Origin: Bacteroidota bacterium
Lineage (GTDB): Bacteria; Bacteroidota; Bacteroidia; Bacteroidales; VadinHA17
NCBI GenBank assembly: GCA_025350595.1
Contig: JANXXP010000133.1
Coordinates: 1 to 48,690 of the forward strand
Reading direction: 5' to 3'
DNA: 48,690 nucleotides
Shown here piece after piece: positions 1 to 10,566 of the stretch (positions are counted from its first letter, which is position 1; each line of letters starts with the position of its first letter). Under the pieces are notes generated by a model, which worked only from the letters and a program-made list of their open reading frames with translations, was not told the DNA's origin and ran no database searches. The translations under genes and the position numbers were made by a program.

Positions 1-1
1 G

Positions 2-121
2 GCTGATATTAAAAACTTTGGGATAAGAATCTTAAGATTTACAAATAGGGAAGTCTTAGAAAACATGGAAATGGTTAAAAAACAGATACTTGATGAAATT
101 AATTCTGTAAGCCTCCTTTAG
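2..121 (+). CDS. DUF559-type (Vsr-like) endonuclease-domain protein, C-terminal fragment
   Basis: Only the last 39 codons are inside the window; the gene starts upstream of base 1. The frame reads ADIKNFGIRILRFTNREVLE and then ENMEMVKKQILDEI. This matches the usual end of DUF559 proteins (small restriction-like nucleases related to very-short-patch repair enzymes), where a strand ending in RxLRFTNxEV is followed by a closing helix. The last codons and the TAG stop lie inside a C/G-rich palindromic repeat (CCTCCTTTAGGGGG), so the extreme C-terminus is repeat-derived. The function of these stand-alone nucleases is unknown. The identification rests on a short tail only. Confidence 0.6.
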   Translation, partial: ADIKNFGIRILRFTNREVLENMEMVKKQILDEINSVSLL

Positions 122-137
122 GGGGTTTGGGGGCAGA
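108..137. repeat. C-rich palindromic (REP-like) repeat, copy a
   Basis: CCTCC-TTTA-GGGGG can fold into a short hairpin and is followed by TTTGGGGGCAG. Read on the minus strand it is GCCCCCAAACCCCCTAAAGG, the same plan as copies at 7.8, 8.75, 18.1 and 22.8 kb. It overlaps the stop codon of the DUF559 fragment. Confidence 0.6.
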
Positions 138-177
138 AAACAAGGAAGAAGACACGAAGTGGGTTAATGCAATATTT

Positions 178-208
178 TTTGCATTTTCAAAAATCATTCC
201 TACCTTTG
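178..208 (+). promoter_or_regulatory. Bacteroidetes-type promoter of the metY-hom-metH-metF operon
   Basis: TTTG at 178-181 and TACCTTTG at 201-208 are separated by exactly 19 bases. This is a full match to the Bacteroidetes -33/-7 consensus (TTTG, 19-21 bases, TAnnTTTG). Transcription would start near 213-216, about 35 bases before the SAM-I riboswitch, so the riboswitch lies wholly within the leader RNA. Confidence 0.8.
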
Positions 209-248
209 ACCCCACAAATCAAATATTCCTTTCTATAATGGGTGTTTG

Positions 249-365
249 ATTTTTATTAAGAAGGGTGAAGAGATTAGGCTCTGCGAAACCCTGGCAACCA
301 AACCGCCAACTGGCAGTGAACGGTGCCAAAACCTAATCCCGGAAAGCCGGGAGATGATAAAAATT
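249..365 (+). ncRNA. SAM-I (S-box) riboswitch
   Basis: The S-box core is visible in order. A closing P1 stem can form from the TTTTTAT run near 251 and ATAAAAA near 357. P2 pairs GGGT with ACCC around CTCTGCGAA, followed by the hallmark CTGGCAACC. P3 is a GCCA/TGGC hairpin, then GGTGCCAAAACC, then a P4 hairpin CCCGG-AAAG-CCGGG, and finally AGATGATAA. ATTAGG in the P2 loop region is complementary to CCTAAT before P4, giving a strong pseudoknot. The downstream genes are methionine biosynthesis genes, as expected for this class. It should reduce operon expression when SAM is abundant. Confidence 0.93.
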
Positions 366-368
366 TAA

Positions 369-1856
<1,488 letters not shown>

Positions 1857-1931
1857 TAAGCGATAAACCACAGTAAAAGAGGAACATAAGCAGGAAAGAC
1901 CTCAGAAACAATGATTTAAGAATTATTATAT

Positions 1932-3134
1932 ATGACTAGAGAAAAACTTCAGATAGGATTATTTGGCTACGGATGTGTTGGCCAGGGACTTCATGATGTA
2001 CTGAACAGCAGTAAAGGATTTAAGGCAGATATTGTAAAGATATGTGTGAAAGACCGCACTAAGAAGAGAAGGATTGATATGTCGAATTTCACTTATGATA
2101 AAAACGATATCCTTAACGACACTTCAATAAACCTTGTTGTTGAACTTATTGATGATGCTGATGAGGCTTTCAGCATAGTTTCAACAGCGATGAAAAGCGG
2201 TAAGAATGTTGTAACTGCCAATAAGATGATGGTAGCCAAACATTTTAAGGAGCTGGTTGAGATGCAGAGAAAGTATAAAGTATCACTCCTCTATGAAGCT
2301 TCAGCCGGAGCAAGTATTCCTATTATCAGGAATCTTGAGGAATATTATGACAATGAGCTGCTTTATTCTCTTCGAGGGATTCTGAATGGTACAACAAACT
2401 ATATCCTCACAAAAATGCATAATGACGGTATTCCTTATGATGAGGCACTTAAGGGAGCCCAGGAAAAGGGTTTTGCTGAATCTGACCCTACTCTTGATGT
2501 CGAAGGATGGGATGCGAAGTACAAGCTGTGTATCATAACGGGTCATGCCTATGGAATGTTTCTTGAACCGGAAGAAGTATTTCATTATGGAATAAGTAAA
2601 ATCTCAAAGTTTGATATTCAGTACGCCAAAGAAAAAGGGTTTAAAATCAAATTGGTTCCTTATGTCGGAAAGACTAATGAGAATACAATTACCAGCTTTG
2701 TACTGCCAAGGTTTATTTCTTCCGACAAATATTTGTATAACGTTGATAACGAATACAATGGAGTTATTACAGAAGCTGCCTTCGCCGACAAACAGTTTTT
2801 TTGCGGGAAGGGTGCCGGAGGTCATGCTACAGGAAGTGCCGTACTTTCTGATATCTCTGCAAACTCTTATGGTTACAGGTATGAATATAAAAAGTTCCAG
2901 CAGGGGACAGTCTCAAATTACACCCGCGACTATAAACTCGAGATCTACTTAAGGTATAAAGATGAAAAGGACAGGGAATTATTTGGATTTGAGGAAGTCT
3001 CGGAATACTTTAGCGGAAGATTTAATAAGTACGTAATCGGAGTTGTTAATCTTGAAAGACTTTACACATTGCGGGAACAACTTCGCAGTCTGGATGTTTT
3101 TATAGTAAACACCGGACGAAAGGGAATAAAATGA
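1932..3134 (+). CDS. hom: Homoserine dehydrogenase (monofunctional)
   Basis: It reduces aspartate semialdehyde to homoserine, the branch point for methionine and threonine. The NAD(P)-binding loop GYGCVG is at residues 12-17, TANK at 95-98, NGTTNYI at 152-158 and the catalytic segment [10 protein letters not shown] at 185-194 with a conserved Lys near 197. At 400 residues it has only the dehydrogenase plus a divergent C-terminal region of about 70 residues that could be ACT-like. No aspartokinase domain is fused, whereas many Bacteroidetes carry a bifunctional aspartokinase-homoserine dehydrogenase. Its stop overlaps the metH start (ATGA), suggesting translational coupling. Its place in a SAM-riboswitch operon suggests a methionine-dedicated isozyme. 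Confidence 0.92.
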   Translation: MTREKLQIGLFGYGCVGQGLHDVLNSSKGFKADIVKICVKDRTKKRRIDMSNFTYDKNDILNDTSINLVVELIDDADEAFSIVSTAMKSGKNVVTANKMMVAKHFKELVEMQRKYKVSLLYEASAGASIPIIRNLEEYYDNELLYSLRGILNGTTNYILTKMHNDGIPYDEALKGAQEKGFAESDPTLDVEGWDAKYKLCIITGHAYGMFLEPEEVFHYGISKISKFDIQYAKEKGFKIKLVPYVGKTNENTITSFVLPRFISSDKYLYNVDNEYNGVITEAAFADKQFFCGKGAGGHATGSAVLSDISANSYGYRYEYKKFQQGTVSNYTRDYKLEIYLRYKDEKDRELFGFEEVSEYFSGRFNKYVIGVVNLERLYTLREQLRSLDVFIVNTGRKGIK

Positions 3135-6100
3135 TGAAGAAGAAACTTGAAGATGTAATCACCCATAAGATCCTGATCCTCGATGGGGCAATGGGGACCA
3201 TGATCCAGAAACACAAGCTTCAGGAAAACGATTACCGGGGAGTTAAATTTAAGGATCATCCTATGCTCCAGAAGGGCAATAATGATCTGTTATCGCTCTC
3301 AAAACCAGAGGTAATAAAAGGAATTCACCGTGAGTATCTCGAAGCCGGAGCTGATATTATTACCACAAATACTTTTAATTCAAACCGGATTTCCATGTCG
3401 GATTATGGTATGGAGTCGCAGGTTTATGAAATGAATTTTCAATCGGCACGTCTTGCTGCTGAAGCAATTAAAGAGTATGAAAGATCTGAAGAACCATCAG
3501 AGCATTATATAGCCGGTACTCTGGGGCCAACAAACCGTACAGCATCAATGTCCTCGGACGTAAACGATCCGGGGGCGAGGTTAGTTTCCTTCGATCAGCT
3601 TGTTGAGGCGTATTCAGAGCAGACAAGAGGTTTGATTGACGGAGGGGTGAATATACTTCTGGTTGAAACAATTTTTGATGTTCTGAACTGCAAGGCTGCA
3701 TTATTTGCAATAGATTCAGTCTTTGAGGAAAAAGGAATACGTCTTCCGGTAATGGTGTCAGGTACTATCACCGATGCCAGTGGAAGAACCCTTACCGGCC
3801 AGACCCTGGAAGCATTTATGGTTTCCGTTTCACATTTTCCTCTGCTTAGTATTGGTCTTAATTGTGCTCTTGGAGCTGAACAACTGCGACCATTTGTTGA
3901 GGAATTATCTTTAAAGTCATCATTCTACGTTTCAGTTCATCCAAATGCAGGCCTTCCAAATCAGTTTGGGGAATATGACCAGTCTGCATCTTTCATGGCT
4001 TCTATTGTTGAAGATTTCATGAAGGAGGGCTGGGTAAACATTATTGGTGGTTGCTGCGGTACTACACCCCTTCATATTCAGAAAATTGCAGAGCTTTCAA
4101 AACAGTTTAAACCAAGGGTAATCCCTGAAATTAAAAAATATTTAAGGTTAAGCGGACTGGAAGTTCTGACTATGACTCCGGAAACAAACTTCGTAAATAT
4201 TGGAGAACGCACTAATGTTTCAGGTTCAATCAGGTTTGCACGACTTATTAAGGAAGAAAAGTACGATGAGGCACTTGCTGTTGCAAGAGGGCAGGTTGAA
4301 GGAGGGGCTCAGATAATTGATATCTGCATGGATGAAGCTATGCTTGATTCGGAAAACGCTATGGTGAAGTTTGTAAACCTTGTCATGGCCGAACCAGATA
4401 TTTCAAAGCTCCCTCTTATGATCGACTCATCAAGATGGAATGTTATTGAATCAGCACTTAAATGCATTCAGGGGAAATCGGTTGTAAATTCCATTAGCCT
4501 CAAGGAAGGTGAAGAGGTATTTCTCCATCATGCTCGTCTGCTTAGAAAATATGGGGCTGCTGCAGTTGTAATGCTTTTCGATGAAAAAGGACAGGCTGAT
4601 ACACTGGCGAAAAGGCTAGCTGTTGCTGAGAGATGCTATCGGCTCCTTGTAGATAAACTTGATTTCCCTCCGGAAGATATCATTTTCGATCCCAATGTGC
4701 TGGCTATTGCAACAGGGATTGAAGAACATAATAACTATGCTATTGATTTTATCAAGACCACTGAATGGATAAAGCAAAACCTTCCCTATGCCAAAGTGAG
4801 TGGAGGAATAAGCAACCTTTCATTTTCATTCCGCGGAACTGATAAGGTTCGGGAAGCTATTCATTCTGTCTTCCTATATTATGCTATAAAGGCAGGACTT
4901 GACATGGGAATTGTTAATCCCGGTATGTTGCAGGTTTACACAGAGATAGAACCTACTCTTCTTCAGTTGATAGAAGACGTGGTACTTAACCGTAGAAAAG
5001 ATTCTACCGAGAGACTCGTTAAATTTGCAGAGGGGATTAAGAACGAAGGGAAGAAAGAGGAGAAGGAAGATGCTTGGCGCCTGCTTCCTGTTGTTGAACG
5101 TATTAAGCATTCACTTATCAGGGGACTGGATGAGTTTATTGAGCAGGATGTTGAAGAAGCCCGTTCACTCTTCAGGCGCTCTATTGAGCTGATTGAAGGA
5201 CCATTAATGGGAGGGATGAACGAGGTTGGCGATCTTTTCGGATCAGGTAAAATGTTCCTTCCCCAGGTTGTAAAGAGTGCAAGAGTAATGAAGAAAGCTG
5301 TTGCAAAACTTGCACCTTATATTGAGCTTGAAAGTGAAGGAGATGAGAAAAAAATAGCCGGGAAGGTACTGCTTGCGACAGTTAAGGGCGATGTTCATGA
5401 CATTGGAAAAAATATTGTCGGGGTTGTGCTGTCATGTAATAACTACGAGATAATTGATCTGGGAGTTATGGTCCCGGCTGAGAAGATCATCGACACTGCT
5501 ATTAAAGAAAACGCAGATATTATAGGATTAAGCGGACTGATTACACCTTCACTTGAGGAGATGGTTCATGTTGCTTCTGAAATGGAGAGGAGAAAGATCA
5601 AATTACCTCTTCTGATAGGAGGGGCAACTACTTCCGAAATCCATGGCGCGGTAAAAGTGGCTCCTGCCTATTCCGGTTCTGTTATTCATGTGAAAGATGC
5701 CTCTAAAGCAGCGGGGGTTCTTGCTTCTTTGTTACAAAAGGATAACAGCAAGTACGTTTCTTCAATAAAAGAGAAATATAAAAAGTTGCGGGAGGATCAT
5801 GCTGCCCGGCAGACTGAAAAGCATCTTCTTTCGTTAGGTGATGCAAGAAAGAATAAATATGTAACCGACTGGCAGACTATTAAACTTACAGAGCCTGCTA
5901 AACCCGGACTTCATATTTTGTCCGATATAGATCTTAATGAGTTATCTGGTTATATCGACTGGACATTCTTTTTCTTTTCATGGAAACTATCAGGCAAATA
6001 CCCTTCAATCTTTAATGACCCTCAGAAAGGAGTTGAGGCAAGGAAATTATTTGATGATGCCCAGATGTATCTGAAGAAAGTTATTGATGAAAAGCTTCTT

Positions 6101-6784
6101 GCTGCAAAAGCAGTGTTTGGTGTGTTCCCTGCTGTTTCAGACGGTGACGACGTAAAAGTTTATTCAGATAAAAGCAAAAAGGAACTAAAATCTGTTCTCA
6201 GGTTTTTAAGAAACCAGGAACCTAAAGAGAAAGGTGTTCCAAATCTTTCACTCTCCGATTATATTGCACCTGAATCAAGCGGACTGACTGATAACATTGG
6301 TGTTTTTGTAGTAACGGCTGATCTTGATAACGTGGCTCTTGAAAAATACAAGGAAGATGATTACGCCACTATAATGATAAGGATCCTGAGCGACAGACTT
6401 GCAGAAGCTGCTGCTGAATGGCTTCATGAGAAGATTAGGACTGAATACTGGGGATATGATCCACAGGAAAAGCTTCCGATAGAAGAACTGCTAAAGCTGA
6501 AATATAAGGGTATCAGGCCAGCGCCTGGTTATCCCGCCTGCCCCGACCATACGGAGAAAAGGGTTCTGTTCGACTTGCTTGGAGCAGAGAAAGCTGTTGG
6601 GGCAGAACTCACAGAAAATTTTGCAATGATACCGCCTGCATCAGTAAGCGGATACTTTTTTGCACATCCCGGATCGACTTACTTCAATATCGGGAAGATT
6701 GGTGCAGACCAGATTAAAGATTATGCAAAAAGGAAAAACATGACAATCGAAGAGATGGCCAAATGGCTTGCTCCTAACTTATAA
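3131..6784 (+). CDS. metH: Cobalamin-dependent methionine synthase, full length
   Basis: It methylates homocysteine with methyl-tetrahydrofolate using cobalamin. All four modules are present in 1217 residues. The homocysteine domain has zinc ligands in NCALG (Cys245) and GGCCGTT (Cys308-309). A pterin-binding domain of roughly 345-630 starts near [11 protein letters not shown]. The B12 domain carries DVHDIGKN with the cobalt-ligand His near residue 756. The C-terminal AdoMet reactivation domain ends with [15 protein letters not shown] near 1128. Two ATG codons in tandem (3131, 3134) could start it; the first overlaps the hom stop. It lies downstream of metY and hom and just ahead of metF, its methyl donor supplier. 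Confidence 0.97.
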   Translation: MMKKKLEDVITHKILILDGAMGTMIQKHKLQENDYRGVKFKDHPMLQKGNNDLLSLSKPEVIKGIHREYLEAGADIITTNTFNSNRISMSDYGMESQVYEMNFQSARLAAEAIKEYERSEEPSEHYIAGTLGPTNRTASMSSDVNDPGARLVSFDQLVEAYSEQTRGLIDGGVNILLVETIFDVLNCKAALFAIDSVFEEKGIRLPVMVSGTITDASGRTLTGQTLEAFMVSVSHFPLLSIGLNCALGAEQLRPFVEELSLKSSFYVSVHPNAGLPNQFGEYDQSASFMASIVEDFMKEGWVNIIGGCCGTTPLHIQKIAELSKQFKPRVIPEIKKYLRLSGLEVLTMTPETNFVNIGERTNVSGSIRFARLIKEEKYDEALAVARGQVEGGAQIIDICMDEAMLDSENAMVKFVNLVMAEPDISKLPLMIDSSRWNVIESALKCIQGKSVVNSISLKEGEEVFLHHARLLRKYGAAAVVMLFDEKGQADTLAKRLAVAERCYRLLVDKLDFPPEDIIFDPNVLAIATGIEEHNNYAIDFIKTTEWIKQNLPYAKVSGGISNLSFSFRGTDKVREAIHSVFLYYAIKAGLDMGIVNPGMLQVYTEIEPTLLQLIEDVVLNRRKDSTERLVKFAEGIKNEGKKEEKEDAWRLLPVVERIKHSLIRGLDEFIEQDVEEARSLFRRSIELIEGPLMGGMNEVGDLFGSGKMFLPQVVKSARVMKKAVAKLAPYIELESEGDEKKIAGKVLLATVKGDVHDIGKNIVGVVLSCNNYEIIDLGVMVPAEKIIDTAIKENADIIGLSGLITPSLEEMVHVASEMERRKIKLPLLIGGATTSEIHGAVKVAPAYSGSVIHVKDASKAAGVLASLLQKDNSKYVSSIKEKYKKLREDHAARQTEKHLLSLGDARKNKYVTDWQTIKLTEPAKPGLHILSDIDLNELSGYIDWTFFFFSWKLSGKYPSIFNDPQKGVEARKLFDDAQMYLKKVIDEKLLAAKAVFGVFPAVSDGDDVKVYSDKSKKELKSVLRFLRNQEPKEKGVPNLSLSDYIAPESSGLTDNIGVFVVTADLDNVALEKYKEDDYATIMIRILSDRLAEAAAEWLHEKIRTEYWGYDPQEKLPIEELLKLKYKGIRPAPGYPACPDHTEKRVLFDLLGAEKAVGAELTENFAMIPPASVSGYFFAHPGSTYFNIGKIGADQIKDYAKRKNMTIEEMAKWLAPNL

Positions 6785-6795
6785 ATATTTTAAAA

Positions 6796-7749
6796 ATGAG
6801 TGTTATAGATAAGATTAATAATGCCAAAGGGCCACTTTTTACTTTTGAATTACTTCCCCCGCTTAAAGGGCATAGCATTGAAAGGATTTATACAGCAATT
6901 GACAGGCTGGTTGAATTTGATCCGGCATACATAAATTTTACCTCACATCGTAATGAGACAACTTATTATGAGAGACCTGATGGACTTCTTGAGAAAAAGA
7001 TTGTACGTATCAGACCCGGAACCATAGCACTGGCAGCTGCAGTTAAATATAAATACAATATTACTGTTGTTCCGCATCTTCTCTGTGGAGGATTTTCAAA
7101 AGAGGAAACGGAGAACGTACTAATTGAAATGAATTTTCTTGGTATTGATGATGTTCTTGCTCTTCGTGGGGATCCTCCGAAAGGAAGCCGTCGTTTTATG
7201 GCTGAAAAGGATGGACATACACATACTTTTGAACTTGTCAAACAGATTACTAATATGAACAGTGGAAAGTATCTCGAATCGTCACTGGAAGATACCCATC
7301 CAACTAATTTCTGTATCGGTGTTGCTGCTTATCCGGAGAAACACTTTGAAGCACCTAACAGGCAGGTTGATATTGAAAACCTGAAGCATAAAGTTGAATC
7401 GGGAGCCAGCTACATAGTTACACAGATGTTCTTTGACAACCGTAAGTTTTGCAGATTCAGGGATGAGTGCCGGAAAGCCGGGATCTCTGTTCCGATTATT
7501 GCAGGTATAAAACCAATTTCTGCACTGAACGACATAAAATTATTACCTCAGGCTTTTCATATTGATCTCCCTAACGATCTTGTTCTTGCGGCTCAAAAAT
7601 GCAAGACTGATAAAGAAATCCGGGAGGTTGGAATTGAGTGGGCTACTATGCAGTCGAAGGAATTGATAAAAGAAGGGGTCCCTGGTATACACTACTATAC
7701 CTTGGGTCGTTCTGATAATGTCGCAAGGATTGTGAAGGCGTCGTTCTAG
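6796..7749 (+). CDS. metF: 5,10-methylenetetrahydrofolate reductase
   Basis: This flavoprotein reduces methylene-THF to methyl-THF, the methyl donor for MetH. The 317 residues form one MTHFR barrel. FELLPPLKG near the start holds Glu18, equivalent to the catalytic Glu of the family. LALRGDPPKGS near residue 119 and the later TQMFFDNRKF and IIAGIKP stretches are family hallmarks. The start ATG lies 11 bases after the metH stop in an AT-rich gap. It is the last gene of the riboswitch-controlled operon; a C-rich hairpin at 7797-7830 follows and could help end transcription. Confidence 0.96.
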   Translation: MSVIDKINNAKGPLFTFELLPPLKGHSIERIYTAIDRLVEFDPAYINFTSHRNETTYYERPDGLLEKKIVRIRPGTIALAAAVKYKYNITVVPHLLCGGFSKEETENVLIEMNFLGIDDVLALRGDPPKGSRRFMAEKDGHTHTFELVKQITNMNSGKYLESSLEDTHPTNFCIGVAAYPEKHFEAPNRQVDIENLKHKVESGASYIVTQMFFDNRKFCRFRDECRKAGISVPIIAGIKPISALNDIKLLPQAFHIDLPNDLVLAAQKCKTDKEIREVGIEWATMQSKELIKEGVPGIHYYTLGRSDNVARIVKASF

Positions 7750-7796
7750 GAAAGATCCTGTCTTATCACCTTGAATTTCACCCATCTGCCAGGTTT

Positions 7797-7830
7797 TACC
7801 CCCCCGCCTAAGCGGGAGCAGGGGGGTTAA
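7797..7830. repeat. C-rich palindromic repeat, copy b, in the metF/homocysteine methyltransferase gap
   Basis: Nested inverted repeat: outer CCCCCC/GGGGGG and inner CCCGC-CTAA-GCGGG. It sits between two convergent genes and could act as a bidirectional terminator. The inner part CCCGCCTAAGCGGGA recurs (as complement) at about 18.19 kb. Confidence 0.65.
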
Positions 7831-7849
7831 CCAGGAGGAGGAGAAAAAG

Positions 7850-8728
7850 CTATCTCCCCAAAACTTTACCTATAGCACTTATATGCTCCGGGGTAGTTCC
7901 GCAGCACCCGCCTATTATATTGGCACCTGCTTTAATGAGTTCAGGTATAAATGATGCCATCATCTCAGGTGATTCGCGAAAAACAGTTTTTCCGTCAATG
8001 AATTCGGGGATCCCTGCATTAGCCTGGATCATTACCGGAATTTTATTGTCAATGGCCCGGATTGCTTTTACAATACCAACCATATCTTCAATGCCATTTC
8101 CGCAGTTTGATCCTACTATATGAGCTCCGGCTTCCTTCATTGAGATTACCATCTCTTCAGGAGATACTCCCATCATGGTATGATATTCCCCATTTGGCTC
8201 TTTAGAAAAGGTCATTGTAATAATTACAGTGCATTCCGTGTTTTCTCTTGCAGCCCTGACTGCCAAAGCGGCTTCATCAATAGCTGACATAGTCTCAATA
8301 ATGATAATGTCAGCGCCTCCGGCTTCAAGAGCAAGAGCCTGCTCCCTGAAAGTATCGTACAATTCTGCTTCGGTGACATCCCCCATAAGTAGCATCTTTC
8401 CTGTGGGACCTATTGATCCGGCAACATGTTTATTTTTGCCGGCAGCTTCCCGGTATATTTCAGCAGCAGTCTTGTTTAATTCGTACAATCTGTTCCCCAG
8501 GCCGTATTGGGATAGTTTGAAAATGCTTCCTCCGAAACTATTTGTAGTAATAAGATCTGATCCTGCCTGCAAATAAGATTCTGCAATACTTTTAACTTCA
8601 GTATTGTGGGTTATGTTCCATAATTCAGGACATTCCCCGGGTGTCATCCCTTTTGCATGAAGAAATGTACCCAACGCACCGTCGGAAAGAAGGATCTTAT
8701 TCTGTGATATTTCGTCGAGGATGTTCAT
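7850..8728 (-). CDS. Stand-alone homocysteine S-methyltransferase (MetH domain-1-like)
   Basis: The protein matches only the homocysteine-binding TIM barrel found at the N-terminus of MetH. From ATG 8728 it has 292 residues, beginning MNILDEISQNKILLSDGALG; the 18 extra residues in the ORF track are encoded by the palindromic repeat upstream and are rejected. Zinc ligands are Cys209 (SNCGNG) and Cys275-276 (GGCCGTT). The methyl donor cannot be told from sequence: S-methylmethionine, betaine or a corrinoid protein are all possible for this family. It follows metK on the same strand and may be co-transcribed with it, making it part of a SAM-responsive unit. Confidence 0.85.
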   Translation of the reverse strand: MNILDEISQNKILLSDGALGTFLHAKGMTPGECPELWNITHNTEVKSIAESYLQAGSDLITTNSFGGSIFKLSQYGLGNRLYELNKTAAEIYREAAGKNKHVAGSIGPTGKMLLMGDVTEAELYDTFREQALALEAGGADIIIIETMSAIDEAALAVRAARENTECTVIITMTFSKEPNGEYHTMMGVSPEEMVISMKEAGAHIVGSNCGNGIEDMVGIVKAIRAIDNKIPVMIQANAGIPEFIDGKTVFRESPEMMASFIPELIKAGANIIGGCCGTTPEHISAIGKVLGR

Positions 8729-8751
8729 TGATTTCGTTTTGCTTCCCGATT

Positions 8752-8785
8752 TCTGCCCCCCTTTGGGGCGGTTGGGGGGCAAAAT
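8752..8785. repeat. C-rich palindromic repeat, copy c, between metK and the methyltransferase
   Basis: TGCCCCCC and GGGGGGCA form the outer arms with a CCCC-TTT-GGGG core. The reverse complement GCCCCCCAACCGCCCCAAAG closely resembles copy a. It fills the 60-base gap downstream of metK and creates the false N-terminal extension of the next ORF. Confidence 0.7.
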
Positions 8786-8788
8786 GGT

Positions 8789-10132
8789 TTAGATCTTAAA
8801 CGCCTTCTTTATCTTCTCTACGTAATCCAGTTTCTCCCATGCAAAAAACTCAACTTTTTTCTTGTATGTTTTTTTGCCGTTACCGGTTGCAGCACCTGGT
8901 TTGCTGCCTTTAACTTCATAATAAACATCAACATCCTGTGAGTAACATTCACGACCGAAATGACCATAAGATGCTGTTTCGAGGAATACAGGGTTTTTCA
9001 GACCGAAACGCTGAACGATTGAGTAAGGACGCATATCAAATATCTTATTGATCTTTTCTGCGATCTCTCCGTCGTGCATAGTCTTTCCTTTGCTGTCTTT
9101 TACCTTAGCTGTTCCGTAAGTATTAATATATAAACCAACGGGTTGCGCAACTCCGATAGCATAAGCCACCTGGATAAGAGCCTGGTCACAAACGCCCGCA
9201 GCTACAAAGTTCTTGGCTATATGACGGGCAGCATAAGCAGCTGATCTGTCAACTTTTGATGAGTCTTTTCCAGAAAAAGCTCCACCCCCGTGTGCTCCAT
9301 GTCCACCATATGTGTCAACGATGATTTTACGTCCCGTAAGACCGGTATCACCATGAGGACCTCCGATTACAAATTTTCCTGTAGGGTTGACAAGAAGTTT
9401 ATGCTCTGCGCTGAAAAGTTTCTGAATTCTTGCAGGGAGGGACTTTTTAACCCTTGGGATAAGAATTTTTTTGATGTCTTCAGCGATCTTCTCCTGCATG
9501 GCTTTTTCAGCTGTAAGTTCTGCTTTGTGTGATTTATCTTTTGGAAGCACAAATTCGTCATGCTGGGTACTAACAACGATTGTATCAATACGAAGAGGGT
9601 TATTATTATCGTCGTATTCAACTGTAACCTGCGATTTACTGTCGGGACGAAGGTATTTCATCTGTTTCCCTTCACGGCGTATATTTGCCAGTTCCTCAAG
9701 CAGCCTGTGTGCCAGCTCTATTGTGAGAGGCATGTAGTTATCCATTTCACGACAAGCATAACCAAACATCATACCCTGATCGCCGGCTCCCTGTTCTTCG
9801 GGTTTTTCACGAACAACACCCTGGTTTATATCAGCCGATTGTTCATGAATAGTAGATATTATACCACATGAATCGCTGTCAAAACGATATTCAGCTTTTG
9901 TATAGCCAATTTTACGTATAACCATGCGGGCAGTTTCCTGTACATCTACCCATCCTGATGTGCGGACCTCTCCACCACAAACAACAAGACCTGTTGTTAC
10001 GAAGGTCTCGCACGCAACTTTTGATTCCGGATCCCAGCGAAGGAATTCATCAAGTAAAGCATCTGATATCTGATCGGCTACCTTATCTGGGTGCCCCTCT
10101 GAAACTGATTCTGATGTAAATAAATATCCCAT
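8789..10132 (-). CDS. metK: S-adenosylmethionine synthetase
   Basis: It makes SAM from methionine and ATP. Family motifs are GHPDKVADQ at residues 13-21, [12 protein letters not shown] near 134 (methionine/ATP site) and [19 protein letters not shown] near 282 (phosphate/K+ loop). At 447 residues it is longer than the roughly 385 of the E. coli enzyme, with insertions and a tail containing [16 protein letters not shown]; from memory, Bacteroidetes MetK proteins are commonly longer like this. The start ATG 10132 begins [17 protein letters not shown], which is canonical. The 260-base leader holds a SAM-II-like riboswitch and a heptad repeat, consistent with feedback by its own product. Confidence 0.97.
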   Translation of the reverse strand: MGYLFTSESVSEGHPDKVADQISDALLDEFLRWDPESKVACETFVTTGLVVCGGEVRTSGWVDVQETARMVIRKIGYTKAEYRFDSDSCGIISTIHEQSADINQGVVREKPEEQGAGDQGMMFGYACREMDNYMPLTIELAHRLLEELANIRREGKQMKYLRPDSKSQVTVEYDDNNNPLRIDTIVVSTQHDEFVLPKDKSHKAELTAEKAMQEKIAEDIKKILIPRVKKSLPARIQKLFSAEHKLLVNPTGKFVIGGPHGDTGLTGRKIIVDTYGGHGAHGGGAFSGKDSSKVDRSAAYAARHIAKNFVAAGVCDQALIQVAYAIGVAQPVGLYINTYGTAKVKDSKGKTMHDGEIAEKINKIFDMRPYSIVQRFGLKNPVFLETASYGHFGRECYSQDVDVYYEVKGSKPGAATGNGKKTYKKKVEFFAWEKLDYVEKIKKAFKI

Positions 10133-10172
10133 AATTCAATTATTTAGTTATCTATTAAATATTTAAAAGGTT

Positions 10173-10291
10173 GGAGTGCCTAAAGTACTTAAAGTTAAAA
10201 AGATGATCTCTTAAAAGATATTCTATAATTCTAAGTATTCCAATCACTTTATTCACTAAAGGCACTCTAGGCACTTTAGGCACTTCATGGA
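10173..10291. repeat. Heptad-type repeat with 12-bp inverted arms in the metK leader
   Basis: AGTGCCTAAAGT (10175-10186) is a perfect inverted match of ACTTTAGGCACT (10273-10284). The right arm is embedded in three tandem units around (T)AGGCACT. It is transcribed in the metK leader, between the riboswitch candidate and the start codon, and could fold into a large hairpin. Such GTGCC heptads also occur at 46.8 kb. Confidence 0.6.
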
Positions 10292-10320
10292 GGTACATCT
10301 GTTTGATTGGGAATAGCAAT

Positions 10321-10380
10321 GACTACGTTTTAGCATTTTTTCCTGTGGTTGCAATCAGCACAAATTTTTCCACCATTCAA
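10321..10380 (-). ncRNA. SAM-II-like riboswitch candidate upstream of metK
   Basis: Read on the minus strand, the metK leader contains GGTGG, an A/U-rich loop, GATTGCAA, CCAC, then AAAAAATGCTAAAACG. This matches the SAM-II plan: P1 5' strand, a loop of about 20 nt ending in AUUGCAA, P1 3' strand, then an A-rich stretch with the conserved GCUAAAA. P1 would be GTGG (about 10370-10373) with CCAC (10345-10348). A weak pseudoknot UGUG/CGUA is possible. A -7 element lies about 18 bases upstream, so the element is at the very 5' end of the RNA, as usual for this class. A covariance-model score was not available. Confidence 0.6.
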
Positions 10381-10397
10381 TTACAGTGCAAAGAAAA

Positions 10398-10430
10398 CAA
10401 AAATAAACAGTAAAAGCAAAAAAAGGCAAT
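10398..10430 (-). promoter_or_regulatory. Candidate metK promoter
   Basis: On the minus strand TATTTTTG (10405 to 10398) fits the -7 TAnnTTTG. ATTG 21 bases upstream (10430 to 10427) fits only the TTG core of the -33 element. The predicted transcript starts near 10391, just before the SAM-II-like element. Confidence 0.5.
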
Positions 10431-10451
10431 CAGTTATTATTGTTTAACCTG

Positions 10452-10532
10452 ATTGATTTTGGCTGCGCCGAGTTCGCACTGCGTGCTCGGTTCTTCGCAC
10501 CCTTTGGGTAGGGGCAAACGAAGAAAATCAAT
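10452..10532. repeat. GC-rich inverted-repeat element between gldA and metK
   Basis: Perfect 9-base terminal inverted repeats ATTGATTTT (10452-10460) and AAAATCAAT (10524-10532) enclose a GC-rich core. Inside, CCGAG (10468-10472) pairs with CTCGG (10486-10490), and GCAC with GTGC nested within. The core is far more GC-rich than its surroundings. It could be a small non-coding mobile element or a terminator for gldA, whose stop is at 10567. Confidence 0.5.
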
Positions 10533-10566
10533 AAAATGACCCTAAAATAACAGTGACTTTCAAATA

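Noticed and set aside
8229-8576. 115-residue plus-strand ORF opposite the homocysteine methyltransferase
   Set aside because: Shadow of a well-supported gene; Ala/Ser-rich composition comes from the complementary strand.
8729-8782. N-terminal 18 residues of the homocysteine methyltransferase ORF
   Set aside because: They are encoded by the palindromic C-rich repeat (MPPNRPKGGQK...) and the family start is MNILDEISQNKILLSDGALG.
9290-9871. Several 80-103 residue ORFs opposite metK
   Set aside because: They overlap each other and the highly conserved metK core; none has a promoter or family resemblance.
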